DNA from: an uncultured Acidimicrobiales bacterium
GTDB lineage: Bacteria; Actinomycetota; Acidimicrobiia; Acidimicrobiales; Bin134
Direction: 5' to 3'
Length of the DNA stretch: 64,000 bases
NCBI GenBank assembly: GCA_951813325.1
Contig: OX638350.1
Coordinates: forward strand, 496,001-560,000
Shown here: positions 26,440-35,373 of the stretch, one piece after another
How positions within the stretch are numbered: position 1 is the stretch's first letter
How the letters are laid out: the number at the start of each line of letters is the position of its first letter
The notes under the pieces: model-generated
Told to the model about the DNA's origin: nothing
Seen by the model: only the letters and a program-made list of their open reading frames with translations
Database searches by the model: none
Translations under genes and position numbers: made by a program

Positions 26440-27300
26440 TCAGAGTTCGCCGGAGGCGAGCATGTCGGCGGGGATCTTCATGTCGAGAGCGCCGAGGTAG
26501 CCACCGCCTTCGTCGAAGGCGTCGTGGACGTCGTAGCCGAGTAGCTCTTGGGCTCGTCGGGGGAGGGTGCGGGCGATGTCGGGCGGCGTGGCCAGGCAGT
26601 TGTTCTCCTCGGAGCGCAGCCAGCCCAGCATGTAGCTGAGGTGGAAGGCGGGCCGATGCCGGTCCTCGGTGGAGTTGGTGCCGGCGCCGTGGATGGTGGA
26701 CCCCAGGTAGATCACCCGCGACCCGGCGGGCATCTCGGCGTCGGCGAACTCGTGGGGCTCGGGCCGGCGGTCCTGCTCCCAGCGATGGCTGCCGGGCGCC
26801 ACCCGGGTGGCGCCAAGCTCGGCGGTGAAGTCGCACAGCGCGGTCACCGACGAAAGCTCCATCTCCGGACTGGGTCGGGGCATGTGCTTCCACACTTCAT
26901 CGTCTCGGTGGGGGAACTGCGCTTTAGCACCCGGTCCCATCACCAGCATGTGGGCTACGTTCACCTGGATGTCGGCGCAATTGGGCCCCAACACGGCGTC
27001 GGCAATGCCCAACATCAGCGGGTGGAGCAGCACCTCGGCCACAAAGGTGGGCGACTTGGAGGCCAGCCCGGTCACATGGCGGGTGTGCTCGCCGAAAAAG
27101 GCGGCGATTGATGGGTTGATGTGGGTCCTGTTGGAGTCGGGCTTTTCCACATAGGGCATGAGCTCGGTGAGGATCTGGTTGATCACCTCGTCGCCGAAGC
27201 ACTCCTGCACGATCACCGCACCGTCGGCGTCGAGCACCTCCAGAACGTGTTCGAGGGGCTCGTCGCTCTTCAGATGAACCAGTTCGGCCTGCGATGCCAT
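26440..27300 (-). CDS. Phytanoyl-CoA dioxygenase (PhyH) family protein
   Basis: 286 aa. The Fe(II) ligands are H131 and D133 (FPHRDDE) and H204 (STIHGAG); GATRVAPGSHRW is the usual segment between them. The family hydroxylates diverse substrates with 2-oxoglutarate and O2. The start ATG at 27300 has TATAGT five bases upstream (27306-27311), a leaderless arrangement. The gene is divergent from the GH3 gene and upstream of PIG-L. The substrate is unknown. Confidence 0.85.
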   Translation of the reverse strand: MASQAELVHLKSDEPLEHVLEVLDADGAVIVQECFGDEVINQILTELMPYVEKPDSNRTHINPSIAAFFGEHTRHVTGLASKSPTFVAEVLLHPLMLGIADAVLGPNCADIQVNVAHMLVMGPGAKAQFPHRDDEVWKHMPRPSPEMELSSVTALCDFTAELGATRVAPGSHRWEQDRRPEPHEFADAEMPAGSRVIYLGSTIHGAGTNSTEDRHRPAFHLSYMLGWLRSEENNCLATPPDIARTLPRRAQELLGYDVHDAFDEGGGYLGALDMKIPADMLASGEL

Positions 27301-27343
27301 GCGCCACTATATTCCAGGCTCTCCCGTCCACCAGAGCCTGGTC

Positions 27344-27349
27344 TACGGT
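27344..27349 (+). promoter_or_regulatory. Leaderless-type -10 box of the GH3 gene
   Basis: TACGGT lies six bases before the ATG at 27356. The opposite-strand box for PhyH (TATAGT, 27306-27311) lies close by, giving a compact divergent promoter region. Confidence 0.45.
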
Positions 27350-27355
27350 GAGGCG

Positions 27356-29491
27356 ATGACTGCGTTCGACGATGCCGCCGGCCGCGTGGCCGAAGGCGCC
27401 GACCCCCGGGCCGAGGCGGCCGCCTTGGTAGCGATGATGACCCTGGAAGAGAAGCTTGGATGCCTCGACGGGGATTTGCCGTGCTGGCCGGGCCTTGCCG
27501 ATCTGTCTTCCGGGGGCTACCACGAGCACCCCTGGCCGGCCGCCCATGTCGACCGTCTCGACATCCCGGGCATCGACTTCGCCGACGGCCCCCGAGGCTG
27601 CGTGCTCGGTGCTGCTACCGCCTTTCCGGTGTCCATGGCCCGAGGGGCGTCGTTCGACCCCGATCTGGAACAGCGCATCGGACGGGCGATCGGCGCCGAG
27701 CTGCGGGCGTCGGGAGCGTCGTTCACCGGCGCGGTGTGCATGAACCTGCTGCGCCACCCGGCGTGGGGTCGAGCCCAGGAGACCTACGGCGAAGACCCCT
27801 TCCATGTGGGGGAGATGGCCGCCGCGCTCACCAGCGGCCTCCAGGTGCATGTGATGGCCTGCATGAAGCACTTCGCCGCCAACTCGATGGAGAACGCCCG
27901 GTTCAAGGTGGACGTCACCGCCGATGAGCGGGCGCTGCACGAGGTGTACCTGGCTCATTTCAAGCGGGTGGCCGACGAGGGCGTGGCCTCGGTGATGAGC
28001 GCCTACAACTCGCTGAACGGCCACTGGTGTGGCCAGAACAGCGCTCTGCTGATCGAGACCTTGCGGGAGGATTGGGGGTGGGACGGCTTCGTCATCACCG
28101 ACTTCATCGCCGGCCTGCGCGACCCGGTGGCCTCGGTGCAGGCCGGGTGCAACATCGAAATGCCGCTCCGCCAGCAGCGGGCCGCCGCGCTGCCCGATGC
28201 GGTGGCTGCGGGCGAACTAGACGTCGCCGACGTGGAAGCCCGGGTGGTGGAGACGGTGGCCACGCTCCTGCGGTTCGCCTGGGTGTGGCAGAGCGTCCCC
28301 GACCGATCGGTCATCGGGTGTGCCGACCACCGGGCGCTGGCCCGGGAAGCAGCCGGTGCCTGCATGGTGCTGCTCGGCAACGACGGCACCCTGCCGCTCG
28401 ATGCCGGCAGCCTCAGCACGGTCGCGGTGGTCGGCCCGCTGGCCGCGGCGCCCAACCTGGGCGACGCCGGGTCGAGCAATGTGCCCGGCACTCCCGACCC
28501 GGTGACCCTGCTGGCCGGCCTGGAGGCCGCCCTCGAGGGGGTGGCGGTAGTCCACAGCGACCACGACGCCTCGGTGGCCGCCGATGCCGATCTCGCGGTG
28601 GTCGTCGTCGGCTACACCAAAGCAGACGAGGGCGAGTTCATGGGCGGCGATCCCGACGACAGCCCGTTCATGAAGCTGCTCCCCCCGATGGACCACCCCG
28701 AGCTGGGGTTCGATCATCCTGCTGAGGCCGAGAGCTACATCAACCGGATGGCCGAAGGTGCCCAACAGAACGACAGCGGCGACGAGGAGAACTCATGGGC
28801 GATGGGCGGCGACCGCGACTCGCTGCGCCTGCGCCCTGCCGACGAGGAGTTGATCGCGGCTGTTCGGGCCGTCAACGACAAGGTGGTGGTAGCAGTGATG
28901 GCGGGCAGCGCGGTGGTGGTGCCCTGGCTGGAAGACGTATCCGCTGCGCTCATGGTGTGGTATCCGGGGGTCGAGGGCGGCAAAGCCTTCGCCGACGTGC
29001 TGACCGGAGCGGTTGAGCCCGGCGGGAGGCTCCCATTCGCCGTCCCCCATGACGAGGCCGATTTGGTGGACTTCGACATAGACGCCACCGAGGTCACCTA
29101 CGGGCTCCTCCACGGCCAATGGCACCTCGACGCCACCGGGGTTGCCCCGCAACTCCCCTTCGGATTTGGGCTGGGCTACACCGAAATCGAGCTGGGCGCG
29201 GCCCGCCTCGACGGCGAACGGGTGGTGGCATCGGTGGCCAACACCGGATCGCGCGCCGGTTCCGCGGTGGTGCAGGTGTACGGGGGCGTGCCGGGCTCAG
29301 CCCATAAGCGGGCCGCCAAGCGCCTGGTTGGCTTCACCAAAGTGCGCCTGGAGGCCGGCGGGGAATCCGAGGTGGCAGTGCCGATCAACTTGTCGGTGCT
29401 GGATGTGCGGGTGGGCGGCGCCTGGGTGACAGAAGACCTGCCAATTCAACTCTCTGTCGGCTTCGACGCCGCCTCAGCCCGGTTGATCTAG
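27356..29491 (+). CDS. Glycoside hydrolase family 3 (beta-glucosidase-like)
   Basis: 711 aa. The GH3 N-terminal barrel shows DIPGIDFADGPRG, a SFDPDLEQRIGRAIG-type helix, WGRAQETYGEDP, CMKHFAANSMENARFKVDV and the nucleophile region WGWDGFVITDFIAG (Asp). The second alpha/beta domain has VVVAVMAGSAVVVPWLEDVSA and WYPGVEGGKAFADVL. A fibronectin-III-like end (ELGAARLDGERVVASVANTGSRAG) closes the protein. It has no signal peptide, so it probably acts on imported beta-linked sugars or glycosides in the cytoplasm. An ATG at 27299 is in frame but overlaps PhyH and is not preferred. Confidence 0.9.
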   Translation: MTAFDDAAGRVAEGADPRAEAAALVAMMTLEEKLGCLDGDLPCWPGLADLSSGGYHEHPWPAAHVDRLDIPGIDFADGPRGCVLGAATAFPVSMARGASFDPDLEQRIGRAIGAELRASGASFTGAVCMNLLRHPAWGRAQETYGEDPFHVGEMAAALTSGLQVHVMACMKHFAANSMENARFKVDVTADERALHEVYLAHFKRVADEGVASVMSAYNSLNGHWCGQNSALLIETLREDWGWDGFVITDFIAGLRDPVASVQAGCNIEMPLRQQRAAALPDAVAAGELDVADVEARVVETVATLLRFAWVWQSVPDRSVIGCADHRALAREAAGACMVLLGNDGTLPLDAGSLSTVAVVGPLAAAPNLGDAGSSNVPGTPDPVTLLAGLEAALEGVAVVHSDHDASVAADADLAVVVVGYTKADEGEFMGGDPDDSPFMKLLPPMDHPELGFDHPAEAESYINRMAEGAQQNDSGDEENSWAMGGDRDSLRLRPADEELIAAVRAVNDKVVVAVMAGSAVVVPWLEDVSAALMVWYPGVEGGKAFADVLTGAVEPGGRLPFAVPHDEADLVDFDIDATEVTYGLLHGQWHLDATGVAPQLPFGFGLGYTEIELGAARLDGERVVASVANTGSRAGSAVVQVYGGVPGSAHKRAAKRLVGFTKVRLEAGGESEVAVPINLSVLDVRVGGAWVTEDLPIQLSVGFDAASARLI

Positions 29492-29507
29492 TCCCAGCGC
29501 CGGGCTC

Positions 29508-30848
29508 TCAGGCCTTCTGGAGGAGCCAGAGGCCGACCACGCTGTAGAAGACCATGACGATCAGCATGGGGAGCTGGGCCCAAGTGGCCTCGCGGGCATC
29601 GCTGGTCTCCACAGCGCGGTCGTGGGCCACCAGCACCGCGGCGATGTGGCCGATGATGATGGCCAAGAACTGCACCCAGGCGATGGCGTCGGTGGACACC
29701 AGTAAGAAGTTCACCGACCAGTCGGCGGTCCCGAACCAGTTGGACCCGCGGTCGAAGGGGTTGGACAGCAGGCGGAGGAAATTCTGCCCGCCGTCGAGCA
29801 CCAGCAGCGAGAAGTAGTGGGCCACGGTGTAGCCCAGCACGATGGGCGCCAAAGAGTGGGCGAAGCGCCGGGCAACCTGGGCTGCGGTCTGTTCGGTGAA
29901 CCACCCCACGGCCAGCGAACCCAGGTAGTAGAGCAGCGCCATGATGGCGATGACGATGACCATCCCCGCGGTGTTGATCCCAGTCGCGGTCCAGCCCCGG
30001 TGGTTGCCCACCAGGTCGGGCCACAGGGTGCTCCCGGCCAGCGAGTCGAACGTGGTGCCCCCCAGCACCACCAGCAGCACGGCCGCCAGGTCGATGCGGG
30101 GGGCGATGGTGGTCAGCCCCGACAGCGGGGGCCGCAGCCGAACCGCCCCGGTGTCGTCGCGGTAAATCGGCGCCATCTTGGCCAGCAGTGAGAACAGCAC
30201 CCCGAATCCGTCGGCCTGGCGCAGCCAGCGCCGCCCGTACACCGCCGACCCGCCGACCATACCCACCGTGTAGGCGATCATGGCCCCGCCCACCGCCTCA
30301 TTGGTGGCTCCATCGTGGTAGCAGAGTTCGAAGAACAGGAACCACCCCAGCGCCACCACCGCCGGCCAGTAGCCGCCGGGAATCTCACCGGAGTCTTCCA
30401 TCTGGGGCAGGCCCAGCTTTCCCGCGGTCCACTCGATGGCTAAAGCGATGGTCTCGAACGGGTTGAGCACCCGCCACACATCGCCGAACACCGCGGACAC
30501 GATGGCCATCCCCACCCACAGCGCTACGTACACCGACAGCGGTCCGAAGCGCTGGCTTCCCAGTTCGGCACTGCTGACGCTGCTCCCCAGAGCCAGCACA
30601 AACAATGCCAGCGACGCCAGCCGGGCTGGCACGGCCACTACGTCGAGCACTCGGCCAAAGGCCGGTCCCAGACTCCGGCCCGAGGCAGCCGCCGGCAGCC
30701 AGGCCCGGTGCCAGAACAAGCTCAGGCTTATGAAGGTGACCATGAGGGCGATGGCGGCGCCGACGGCGAACAGATAGAACGGCAGAGGCAGATCGCCCCG
30801 CGACCCCACACCCGCATGGGCCAATACAGAGTGCAGCTCAGCGGTCAT
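29508..30848 (-). CDS. Polytopic membrane protein (fenitrothion-hydrolase-like annotation family)
   Basis: 446 aa with roughly a dozen hydrophobic segments, e.g. FYLFAVGAAIALMVTFISLSL near the start and ATWAQLPMLIVMVFYSVVGLW at the end. The N-terminal AHAGVGSRGDLPLPFYLF is typical of actinobacterial proteins often labelled 'fenitrothion hydrolase', a name that does not tell its role here. Its start overlaps the end of the upstream lipoprotein gene (ATGA). A link to the cupredoxin-like lipoprotein suggests a metal- or redox-related membrane function, which is inferred. Confidence 0.6.
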   Translation of the reverse strand: MTAELHSVLAHAGVGSRGDLPLPFYLFAVGAAIALMVTFISLSLFWHRAWLPAAASGRSLGPAFGRVLDVVAVPARLASLALFVLALGSSVSSAELGSQRFGPLSVYVALWVGMAIVSAVFGDVWRVLNPFETIALAIEWTAGKLGLPQMEDSGEIPGGYWPAVVALGWFLFFELCYHDGATNEAVGGAMIAYTVGMVGGSAVYGRRWLRQADGFGVLFSLLAKMAPIYRDDTGAVRLRPPLSGLTTIAPRIDLAAVLLVVLGGTTFDSLAGSTLWPDLVGNHRGWTATGINTAGMVIVIAIMALLYYLGSLAVGWFTEQTAAQVARRFAHSLAPIVLGYTVAHYFSLLVLDGGQNFLRLLSNPFDRGSNWFGTADWSVNFLLVSTDAIAWVQFLAIIIGHIAAVLVAHDRAVETSDAREATWAQLPMLIVMVFYSVVGLWLLQKA

Positions 30849-31414
30849 CGCACCTCGAGCTCCATCACCAGGTTGCCGCGGTGGTGGGTCTCGGCCTCGA
30901 AGATGCCGGGGATGTTGGCCTCGAAGGTGATGGTCCCGGGCTGGCCCGGGGCGAAGCGCACCACTAGGTCGTAGCCGTGGATGTGGAGCTCGTCGGCGGT
31001 GTCGCCGCTCACGGTGATGGTGACGGATTCTCGGGCATCGATCCGGTAGCGTTTCACCTCGCCTACCGGCTTGCCCCCAGCCACCTCTACCTCGATGGTG
31101 GTGCCCGAGTCTGGAGTAGGCGTGGGCTCGGGCGTCGGTGTTGGTTCGGGAGTGGGAGCGGCCGTCGGCTCTTCTGTCGCCTCGGGGGTGGGCTGAGTGG
31201 TAGCCGCCACGGTGGGTTCTACCGTGGCCTCAGCGGTCATTGGGGCTGTTGCCTCCGTTGTCGCCTCGATCGTTGGTTTGACCGTGGCCTCTGCGGTTGG
31301 CGAGATCGGGGCAACGCCGTCATCATTGCCGCAAGCAGCAGCCAGCAGGCAAAGAGCAGCGAACAGGCCGACCAGGAAGGCCGCGCCGCGTCGGGAGATT
31401 GTCGTCAAGGACAA
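30845..31414 (-). CDS. Lipoprotein with Thr/Pro/Glu linker and cupredoxin-like domain
   Basis: About 190 aa. The start is uncertain; TTG codons at 31414 and 31408 lie just before the signal peptide, and the open frame goes back to 31474. The signal peptide ends in the lipobox LLAAAC. A long linker of TEATVEPT/TPEPTP repeats follows. The C-terminal 85 residues (ITVSGDTADELHIHGYDLVVRFAPGQPGTITF...FEAETHHRGNLVMELEVR) resemble an EfeO/cupredoxin-type beta-sandwich with His residues. It would be anchored on the outer face of the membrane. It is coupled to the polytopic membrane gene that follows. Confidence 0.7.
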   Translation of the reverse strand: MSLTTISRRGAAFLVGLFAALCLLAAACGNDDGVAPISPTAEATVKPTIEATTEATAPMTAEATVEPTVAATTQPTPEATEEPTAAPTPEPTPTPEPTPTPDSGTTIEVEVAGGKPVGEVKRYRIDARESVTITVSGDTADELHIHGYDLVVRFAPGQPGTITFEANIPGIFEAETHHRGNLVMELEVR

Positions 31415-31541
31415 CTCGCGCTCACCGCCGGGCAACCTCGCCCCAGGCTGGCTGTCAGGCTGTACCGGCCACACATCTTGATCCCATTATGAGCCTCAAG
31501 AGGGCAAACAACCAATCCCCAGACAGGCCGCCGATGCCGCC

Positions 31542-31703
31542 CTAGTGCCAGTCGTGCGACGGCGGCATGGCCACGCCCGAGTGGACGGCGCGCGGGTCGC
31601 AGGCAATCACGTTCACGGTCCCGTCCCACCTGGAAACGCGCCCGGTGACCACCAGCACCTGGCTGCTCAGCTCCCGGCGGCGGGCGAACAGGTCGGAGAG
31701 CAT
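31542..31703 (-). pseudogene. Remnant of an error-prone DNA polymerase (DnaE2/ImuC) C-terminus
   Basis: A 53-codon frame on the minus strand (ATG 31703, TAG 31542-31544) reads VLVVTGRVSRWDGTVNVIA and ends MPPSHDWH. This closely resembles the C-terminal OB-fold and terminal S-R/H-D/N-F/W-H tail of DnaE2-type polymerases. A TAG directly precedes the ATG in frame, and the PNPOx gene begins five bases away on the other strand, so the rest of the polymerase is gone. The assignment is by memory of the family tail. Confidence 0.45.
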
Positions 31704-31717
31704 CTAGCGTGGTGCCA

Positions 31718-32209
31718 GTGAGCGATTCGATGCCCGTTCCCTGGAGGCAGTTCGAGGTGCAGGCCCCTGAGCTGGCCGAGCGGATCAGGCTGCGGTTCGA
31801 GAGCCACATTCATGCGGTGATGGCCACGCTGCGTCGGGATGGGTCGCCCCGGCTGTCGGGGATGGAGGCACCGATCCGCGACGGGCATCTGTGGCTGGGG
31901 ATGATGCCGGGCTCGCGCAAGGCGGCGGATTTGCTACGCGACCCGAGGTTCTCGCTTCACAGTTCGCCGGACACCGAAGAGTTGCTGCTCGGCGATGCCC
32001 GCATCGATGGACAGGCGGTGGCCGCCACCCCCGAGGAAGTTGACCTGTTTGTAGCTGGCCACAGAATGCCCATCGACAACCCACACGACACGATGGCCCT
32101 GTTCACCGCCCGCATCTCCCGCGCCACGCTGACCCGCGTAGAGGGCCAAGAGCTGGTGATCGAGACCTGGACCCCGACCGACGGTCTCCGGGAGATTCGC
32201 CGAAGCTGA
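31718..32209 (+). CDS. Pyridoxamine 5'-phosphate oxidase-like (FMN/F420 split-barrel) protein
   Basis: 163 aa from the GTG at 31718; TAGCGT at 31705-31710 is seven bases upstream, so the message is probably leaderless (a GTG at 31709 is also in frame). The split-barrel core is AVMATLRRDGSPRLSGMEAPIRDGHLWLGMMPGSRKAADLLRDPRFSLHS, typical of the PNPOx superfamily that binds FMN or F420. Substrate not known. It stands alone between the dnaE2 remnant and a broken membrane gene. Confidence 0.75.
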   Translation: MSDSMPVPWRQFEVQAPELAERIRLRFESHIHAVMATLRRDGSPRLSGMEAPIRDGHLWLGMMPGSRKAADLLRDPRFSLHSSPDTEELLLGDARIDGQAVAATPEEVDLFVAGHRMPIDNPHDTMALFTARISRATLTRVEGQELVIETWTPTDGLREIRRS

Positions 32210-32248
32210 AGTGAGTCTGGGTATGGTGCCTTCTACCTCTGGGTGCCC

Positions 32249-32581
32249 TCAATCGGAGTGCACGCCTTCACGGTTTCCTCGCTCTTCGTCTTTGTAGTAA
32301 TAGAGCCCGCTTCGGTCAAGCCACCTCCACGCAGGCCAGAAGGCGATCAGCGCAACGCCAATCGCCACCAGCGTCTGCCACCCGCGCACACCCCACGCCC
32401 ACACTGGCACATAGCCCACTACCTGAATCAGTGCGTAGATCACAACCCAGCACACGGTGAACCTGCCCCAGTGAATTTGTCTGAGAGGCTTGTGGACGTT
32501 TCGGTAAAACCAGCCAAGATCGTCGGGAGACTTCAGGCGGTTTTAAGGCCAGCCGAGCTCGTCAAGATCAATCTCGGACAT
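32249..32581 (-). pseudogene. Small two-helix membrane protein gene with premature TAA
   Basis: One frame of 111 codons from ATG 32581, broken by TAA at 32543-32545. Before the stop it reads MSEIDLDELGWP; after it, LKSPDDLGWFYRNVHKPLRQ, then two membrane segments (VCWVVIYALIQVVGYVPVW and TLVAIGVALIAFWPAWRWL) and a charged tail (YYYKDEERGNREGVHSD). A GTG at 32455 could still start a 68-aa product containing both membrane segments. No family recognised. Confidence 0.45.
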
Positions 32582-32634
32582 GCCGACAAATGCCACTCCT
32601 TGAAGAATGGGCAGGTCTGATGTTGGCAGTCCTG

Positions 32635-32649
32635 TGGTATAATTCTTGC
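32635..32649 (+). promoter_or_regulatory. Extended -10 promoter, leaderless, for AbiE module 2
   Basis: TGGTATAAT: a perfect TATAAT (32638-32643) with an upstream TG dinucleotide, six bases before the ATG at 32650. Transcription should start at the A of the ATG. No good -35 hexamer is present, as is common for extended -10 promoters. Confidence 0.7.
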
Positions 32650-33360
32650 ATGAAGTCGGATGCGGTGTTTGGCGGGGGGTCGGCGGCAGAGACGGCTCGG
32701 GCCTGGATCATTGATCTTCAGCCGGGCACGTGGTTTGCGGTGCCGGCGGTGCCGGGGCCCAAGCATGTCGTGAACAATTTGCTGCACAGGATGATGGGGG
32801 AGGACAGGCCCATCATCGGACGGGTCTCACGGGGTCTGTACTGGCGGCGACATCCGCCCGTCAGCGGGATGTACGACCAGGTGTCGCTCCTCATGCCCTC
32901 GTGCCACTCGGCCATCGCGCCTCCCGGTTCGGGGTACGCCGACTACTGCGCGCTGAACATCGTGGGGTGGAGTACCCAAGTGCCGGCGCGCACCGCCGTG
33001 GCCGTTCCCTACCGGGATCTTGTGCCGCCGAGGATGCCGTCGAAGGGCTTGGAGTTCGCCTACTCGCACAGGCATAACAAGCGTCGGCGCGATTTGAACT
33101 GGAATGAGGCGACCCTGCTGGAGGCGGCCAGGGCGTTTGGAGCGTCGGACTGCCGGTCGTGGGACTCGGCCATGCGGTCTATCCTCCACGACAACGGCCG
33201 GATGAAGCCGAACACGCCCATCAACAAGGACAGGCTCCTGTGGGCAGCCGAGACCGAGGCCATCAAGCCGAGATGGCCGGCGGGCGAGGGTGACAAGTCG
33301 TTTGAGGCAGTGATGGGCCGCTTGGGTGCCGACCTGCCGGATGCCGTCGAGGTCATATGA
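32650..33360 (+). CDS. AbiEi-like antitoxin / regulator (module 2)
   Basis: 236 aa from the leaderless ATG at 32650. The N-terminus (AAETARAWIIDLQPGTWFAVPAV, then HVVNNLLHRM and GRVSRGLYWR) fits a winged-helix regulator. The later part has GYADYCALNIVGWSTQVPARTAVAVP and KRRRDLNWNEATLLEAARAF, shared with module 1 and the decayed third copy. It overlaps the AbiEii toxin gene by four bases (ATGA). Expected role: antitoxin and autorepressor of a type IV module. Confidence 0.7.
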   Translation: MKSDAVFGGGSAAETARAWIIDLQPGTWFAVPAVPGPKHVVNNLLHRMMGEDRPIIGRVSRGLYWRRHPPVSGMYDQVSLLMPSCHSAIAPPGSGYADYCALNIVGWSTQVPARTAVAVPYRDLVPPRMPSKGLEFAYSHRHNKRRRDLNWNEATLLEAARAFGASDCRSWDSAMRSILHDNGRMKPNTPINKDRLLWAAETEAIKPRWPAGEGDKSFEAVMGRLGADLPDAVEVI

Positions 33361-34559
33361 GCCGCCGCCGGTGCAACGCCCCCACTGCGCGGGGAACCCT
33401 CTGCCTGAACTACTGGGACACATGCCCTCACCGGTCACACAAGCTTCGTGGGACCGGGCAGGCCATCGGCGCTCCGACAGCGATCCCCGACCCGGGCTGG
33501 GCCGGCCCGGTTGCAGGGCTGAGCGACGGGGCAGGTCCCCAAGCCCGGTTGTCGGACAGCCCTGAGGCGTTCAACGCCCTGGTGTCCGACGCGTCCGACG
33601 CATACGGGCTTCCACCCGCGATGATTGCCGGGGACTACTGGCTGGTGAGGACATTGCACGCGTGGGCGTCACACGTCGGCTTCCACCATGTGGCTCGCCC
33701 ATACGCTGCGGACGCCCAGAACGAAGGTGTCCACGCTGGGAGGGTCGTATTCGGCGGGGGTACATCGCTTTCCGCGGCCTGGGGCATCACGGAGCGTTGG
33801 TCGGAGGACATCGACCTGATGTTCGACCCCGCGGAGGGCACAACGCCCAAGCACTTCAAACAGGCGTGCAAGGCCGCGGCGATCGCGGTGTCGAAATCGC
33901 TGGGCGGCGGATACAACTCGGGCGGGGAGAGCGGTGACCAGTTCTTCTTCGAGATCACGTCCAAGGCCGGGCTGCTGTCCAACGTGGACATCACCCGCCA
34001 GGACATCAGCGGCCCTCCGCTGCTCATCCAGGAGGTGCTGGTCGCGTCGATGATCGGGCGGATTGCCGACGACGAGACGCGGCGCGCCTACCCGGAGTTG
34101 GGCGGGTTCGGCGTTCTATCGCTGGGGCCGGGCAGCACGGCCATGAACAAGCTGCTCGCCCAGACCGAGATTTCGGAGTCGGGCGACCTCGGCATGATCC
34201 GGTACCGGGCCAGGGACATCTACGACCTGGCCCGCATCGCCTTGTGCAGCGCCGACCTGGAAGGGCACATCGGCAGGGACAGCCGAGCCCTGCTCCACAT
34301 CTCAGAAGGCTGGTGCCGGGACGGGGCACCGGGCCGCCCGCCCGACGGATTCGCATCGCTGCGCTCGTTCGACCCGTCCACCCCTGAGCACCAAGCCCTG
34401 GCCGAGGGCCACGAGGACGTCATGGACAGAATGGTCTGGGGCGAGGCAATCCCGCTGGACGAGGCGATCAAGCTCGCACTGACCCTTGATCCAGGGCCCT
34501 CCGAGCCGTACCGCCCGCCTGACCAGGGCGACCACTACTGGGTCTGCCACCCGCGCTGA
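33357..34559 (+). CDS. AbiEii-type nucleotidyltransferase toxin with N-terminal Cys/His motif (module 2)
   Basis: 400 aa. Catalytic block VVFGGGTSLSAAWGI then ERWSEDIDLMF at about 128-155, the MNT-type GGxS/T...D-x-D signature. The N-terminus has C6-x9-C16-x6-C23-x-H25, the same first spacing as the module 1 toxin, and a Gly/Pro/Ala-rich linker (residues 45-70). The toxin would modify nucleic acid (tRNA in characterised relatives) unless restrained by its partner. It overlaps the antitoxin gene by ATGA. Confidence 0.8.
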   Translation: MSRRRCNAPTARGTLCLNYWDTCPHRSHKLRGTGQAIGAPTAIPDPGWAGPVAGLSDGAGPQARLSDSPEAFNALVSDASDAYGLPPAMIAGDYWLVRTLHAWASHVGFHHVARPYAADAQNEGVHAGRVVFGGGTSLSAAWGITERWSEDIDLMFDPAEGTTPKHFKQACKAAAIAVSKSLGGGYNSGGESGDQFFFEITSKAGLLSNVDITRQDISGPPLLIQEVLVASMIGRIADDETRRAYPELGGFGVLSLGPGSTAMNKLLAQTEISESGDLGMIRYRARDIYDLARIALCSADLEGHIGRDSRALLHISEGWCRDGAPGRPPDGFASLRSFDPSTPEHQALAEGHEDVMDRMVWGEAIPLDEAIKLALTLDPGPSEPYRPPDQGDHYWVCHPR

Positions 34560-34699
34560 GGCCCGCGCCTTCAACTGTGTCTGCTGCGTCCCAGGCGATC
34601 AGATTCTTGGTCTAGGACTCTGCAAAGTGCAGTTTGATGGGTGAAAAGTCCTTGTGCTGGGGTTAGCCTGAATTCGAGTTCGCACTATCTATAGGGGCT

Positions 34700-34894
34700 A
34701 TGCCCATGACTGCTGTACCCGTTATCGGCAATGACTCCGACGAGACCGAGCAGCCTGTGACGCTCGCGGAGCTTGATGCCAGCATCGAGGACAGCCCCGA
34801 AGTGCCTGAGGACGAGATTGCCGTGCGCTACCACAGTGACGAAGCGCTCCTAGCGGCAATTCAGCAGCGCCGCAACGGCCGCGCTGGCGACTAG
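34700..34894 (+). CDS. Small acidic protein, probable antitoxin
   Basis: 64 aa (ATG at 34700 or 34706), acidic, ending AVRYHSDEALLAAIQQRRNGRAGD. It lies 15 bases before a RelE/ParE-like toxin gene and has the size and position of an antitoxin. No DNA-binding domain is evident. The toxin gene is broken, so the protein may now be an orphan. Confidence 0.55.
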   Translation: MPMTAVPVIGNDSDETEQPVTLAELDASIEDSPEVPEDEIAVRYHSDEALLAAIQQRRNGRAGD

Positions 34895-34909
34895 CTCTCC
34901 TCCAGAGCG

Positions 34910-35212
34910 GTGCCTACTCATGACGAGACCCGCGCGTTCGTTCGCGACTACGAGCGCTTGACGCGCCAGCAGCAAGACAGGTTCGACAGCAAGCGCGAAG
35001 AGTTCATCAAAGACTTGCTGGCCATGGAGAAAGACCCGCGTATGAGGTTTCAGGCCTCTCTTCGCGTCAAGAAACTGCAAGGCGAATCAGGTCTCTTCGA
35101 GATGGCATGAGCAGCCGACGGACGGGCGATTTTCTCGATGGGCCGCCCGGTGGTCGAAGGCAAGCGCCATATCGTCTGGCATCGTGTTGGAGATCACGGA
35201 ATCTTGCCCTAG
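34910..35212 (+). pseudogene. RelE/ParE-like toxin with premature TGA
   Basis: Frame from GTG 34910 with an in-frame TGA at 35108-35110 (codon 67), then continuing to TAG at 35210-35212, 100 codons in all. It reads FVRDYERLTRQQQDRFDSKREEFI, FQASLRVKKLQGESGLFEMA, stop, AADGRAIFSMGRPVVEGK then HIVWHRVGDHGIL. The pattern L-R-V-K-x-L-Q-G...W-E-M-x-W and the HIVWxxVGDH end are those of RelE-type toxins. The TGA replaces a Trp codon. The final TAG comes from the MITE insertion site. Confidence 0.7.
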
Positions 35213-35373
35213 TGGTGTGTCGTGGGTTTAGCGCCGTGGATTGCGACGGCAGCGGCGTTCCTCGCAAGGCGCACCGACGCAGCCATACTTCCAGCGTACG
35301 GCAAGGAGGGGCAACGCCGCGAGGGGCGTCGATGCCTAGCAGGACACGCGCGAATAAACCCACGACACACCAC
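35212..35373. mobile_element. MITE copy 1 (162 bp, TA duplication in CTAG target)
   Basis: Perfect 19-bp terminal inverted repeats GTGGTGTGTCGTGGGTTTA (35212-35230) and its complement (35355-35373), flanked by TA on both sides (35210-35211, 35374-35375) within C-TA...TA-G. No coding capacity. Identical in sequence to the copy at 61177-61338. TA duplication at CTAG is the habit of IS630/mariner-type transposases, which presumably mobilise it in trans. Confidence 0.9.

Noticed and set aside
35108..35110. TGA in the RelE-like toxin as a second selenocysteine codon
   Set aside because: The position aligns with a conserved Trp, the family has no redox Cys there, and no hairpin at suitable distance stands out.
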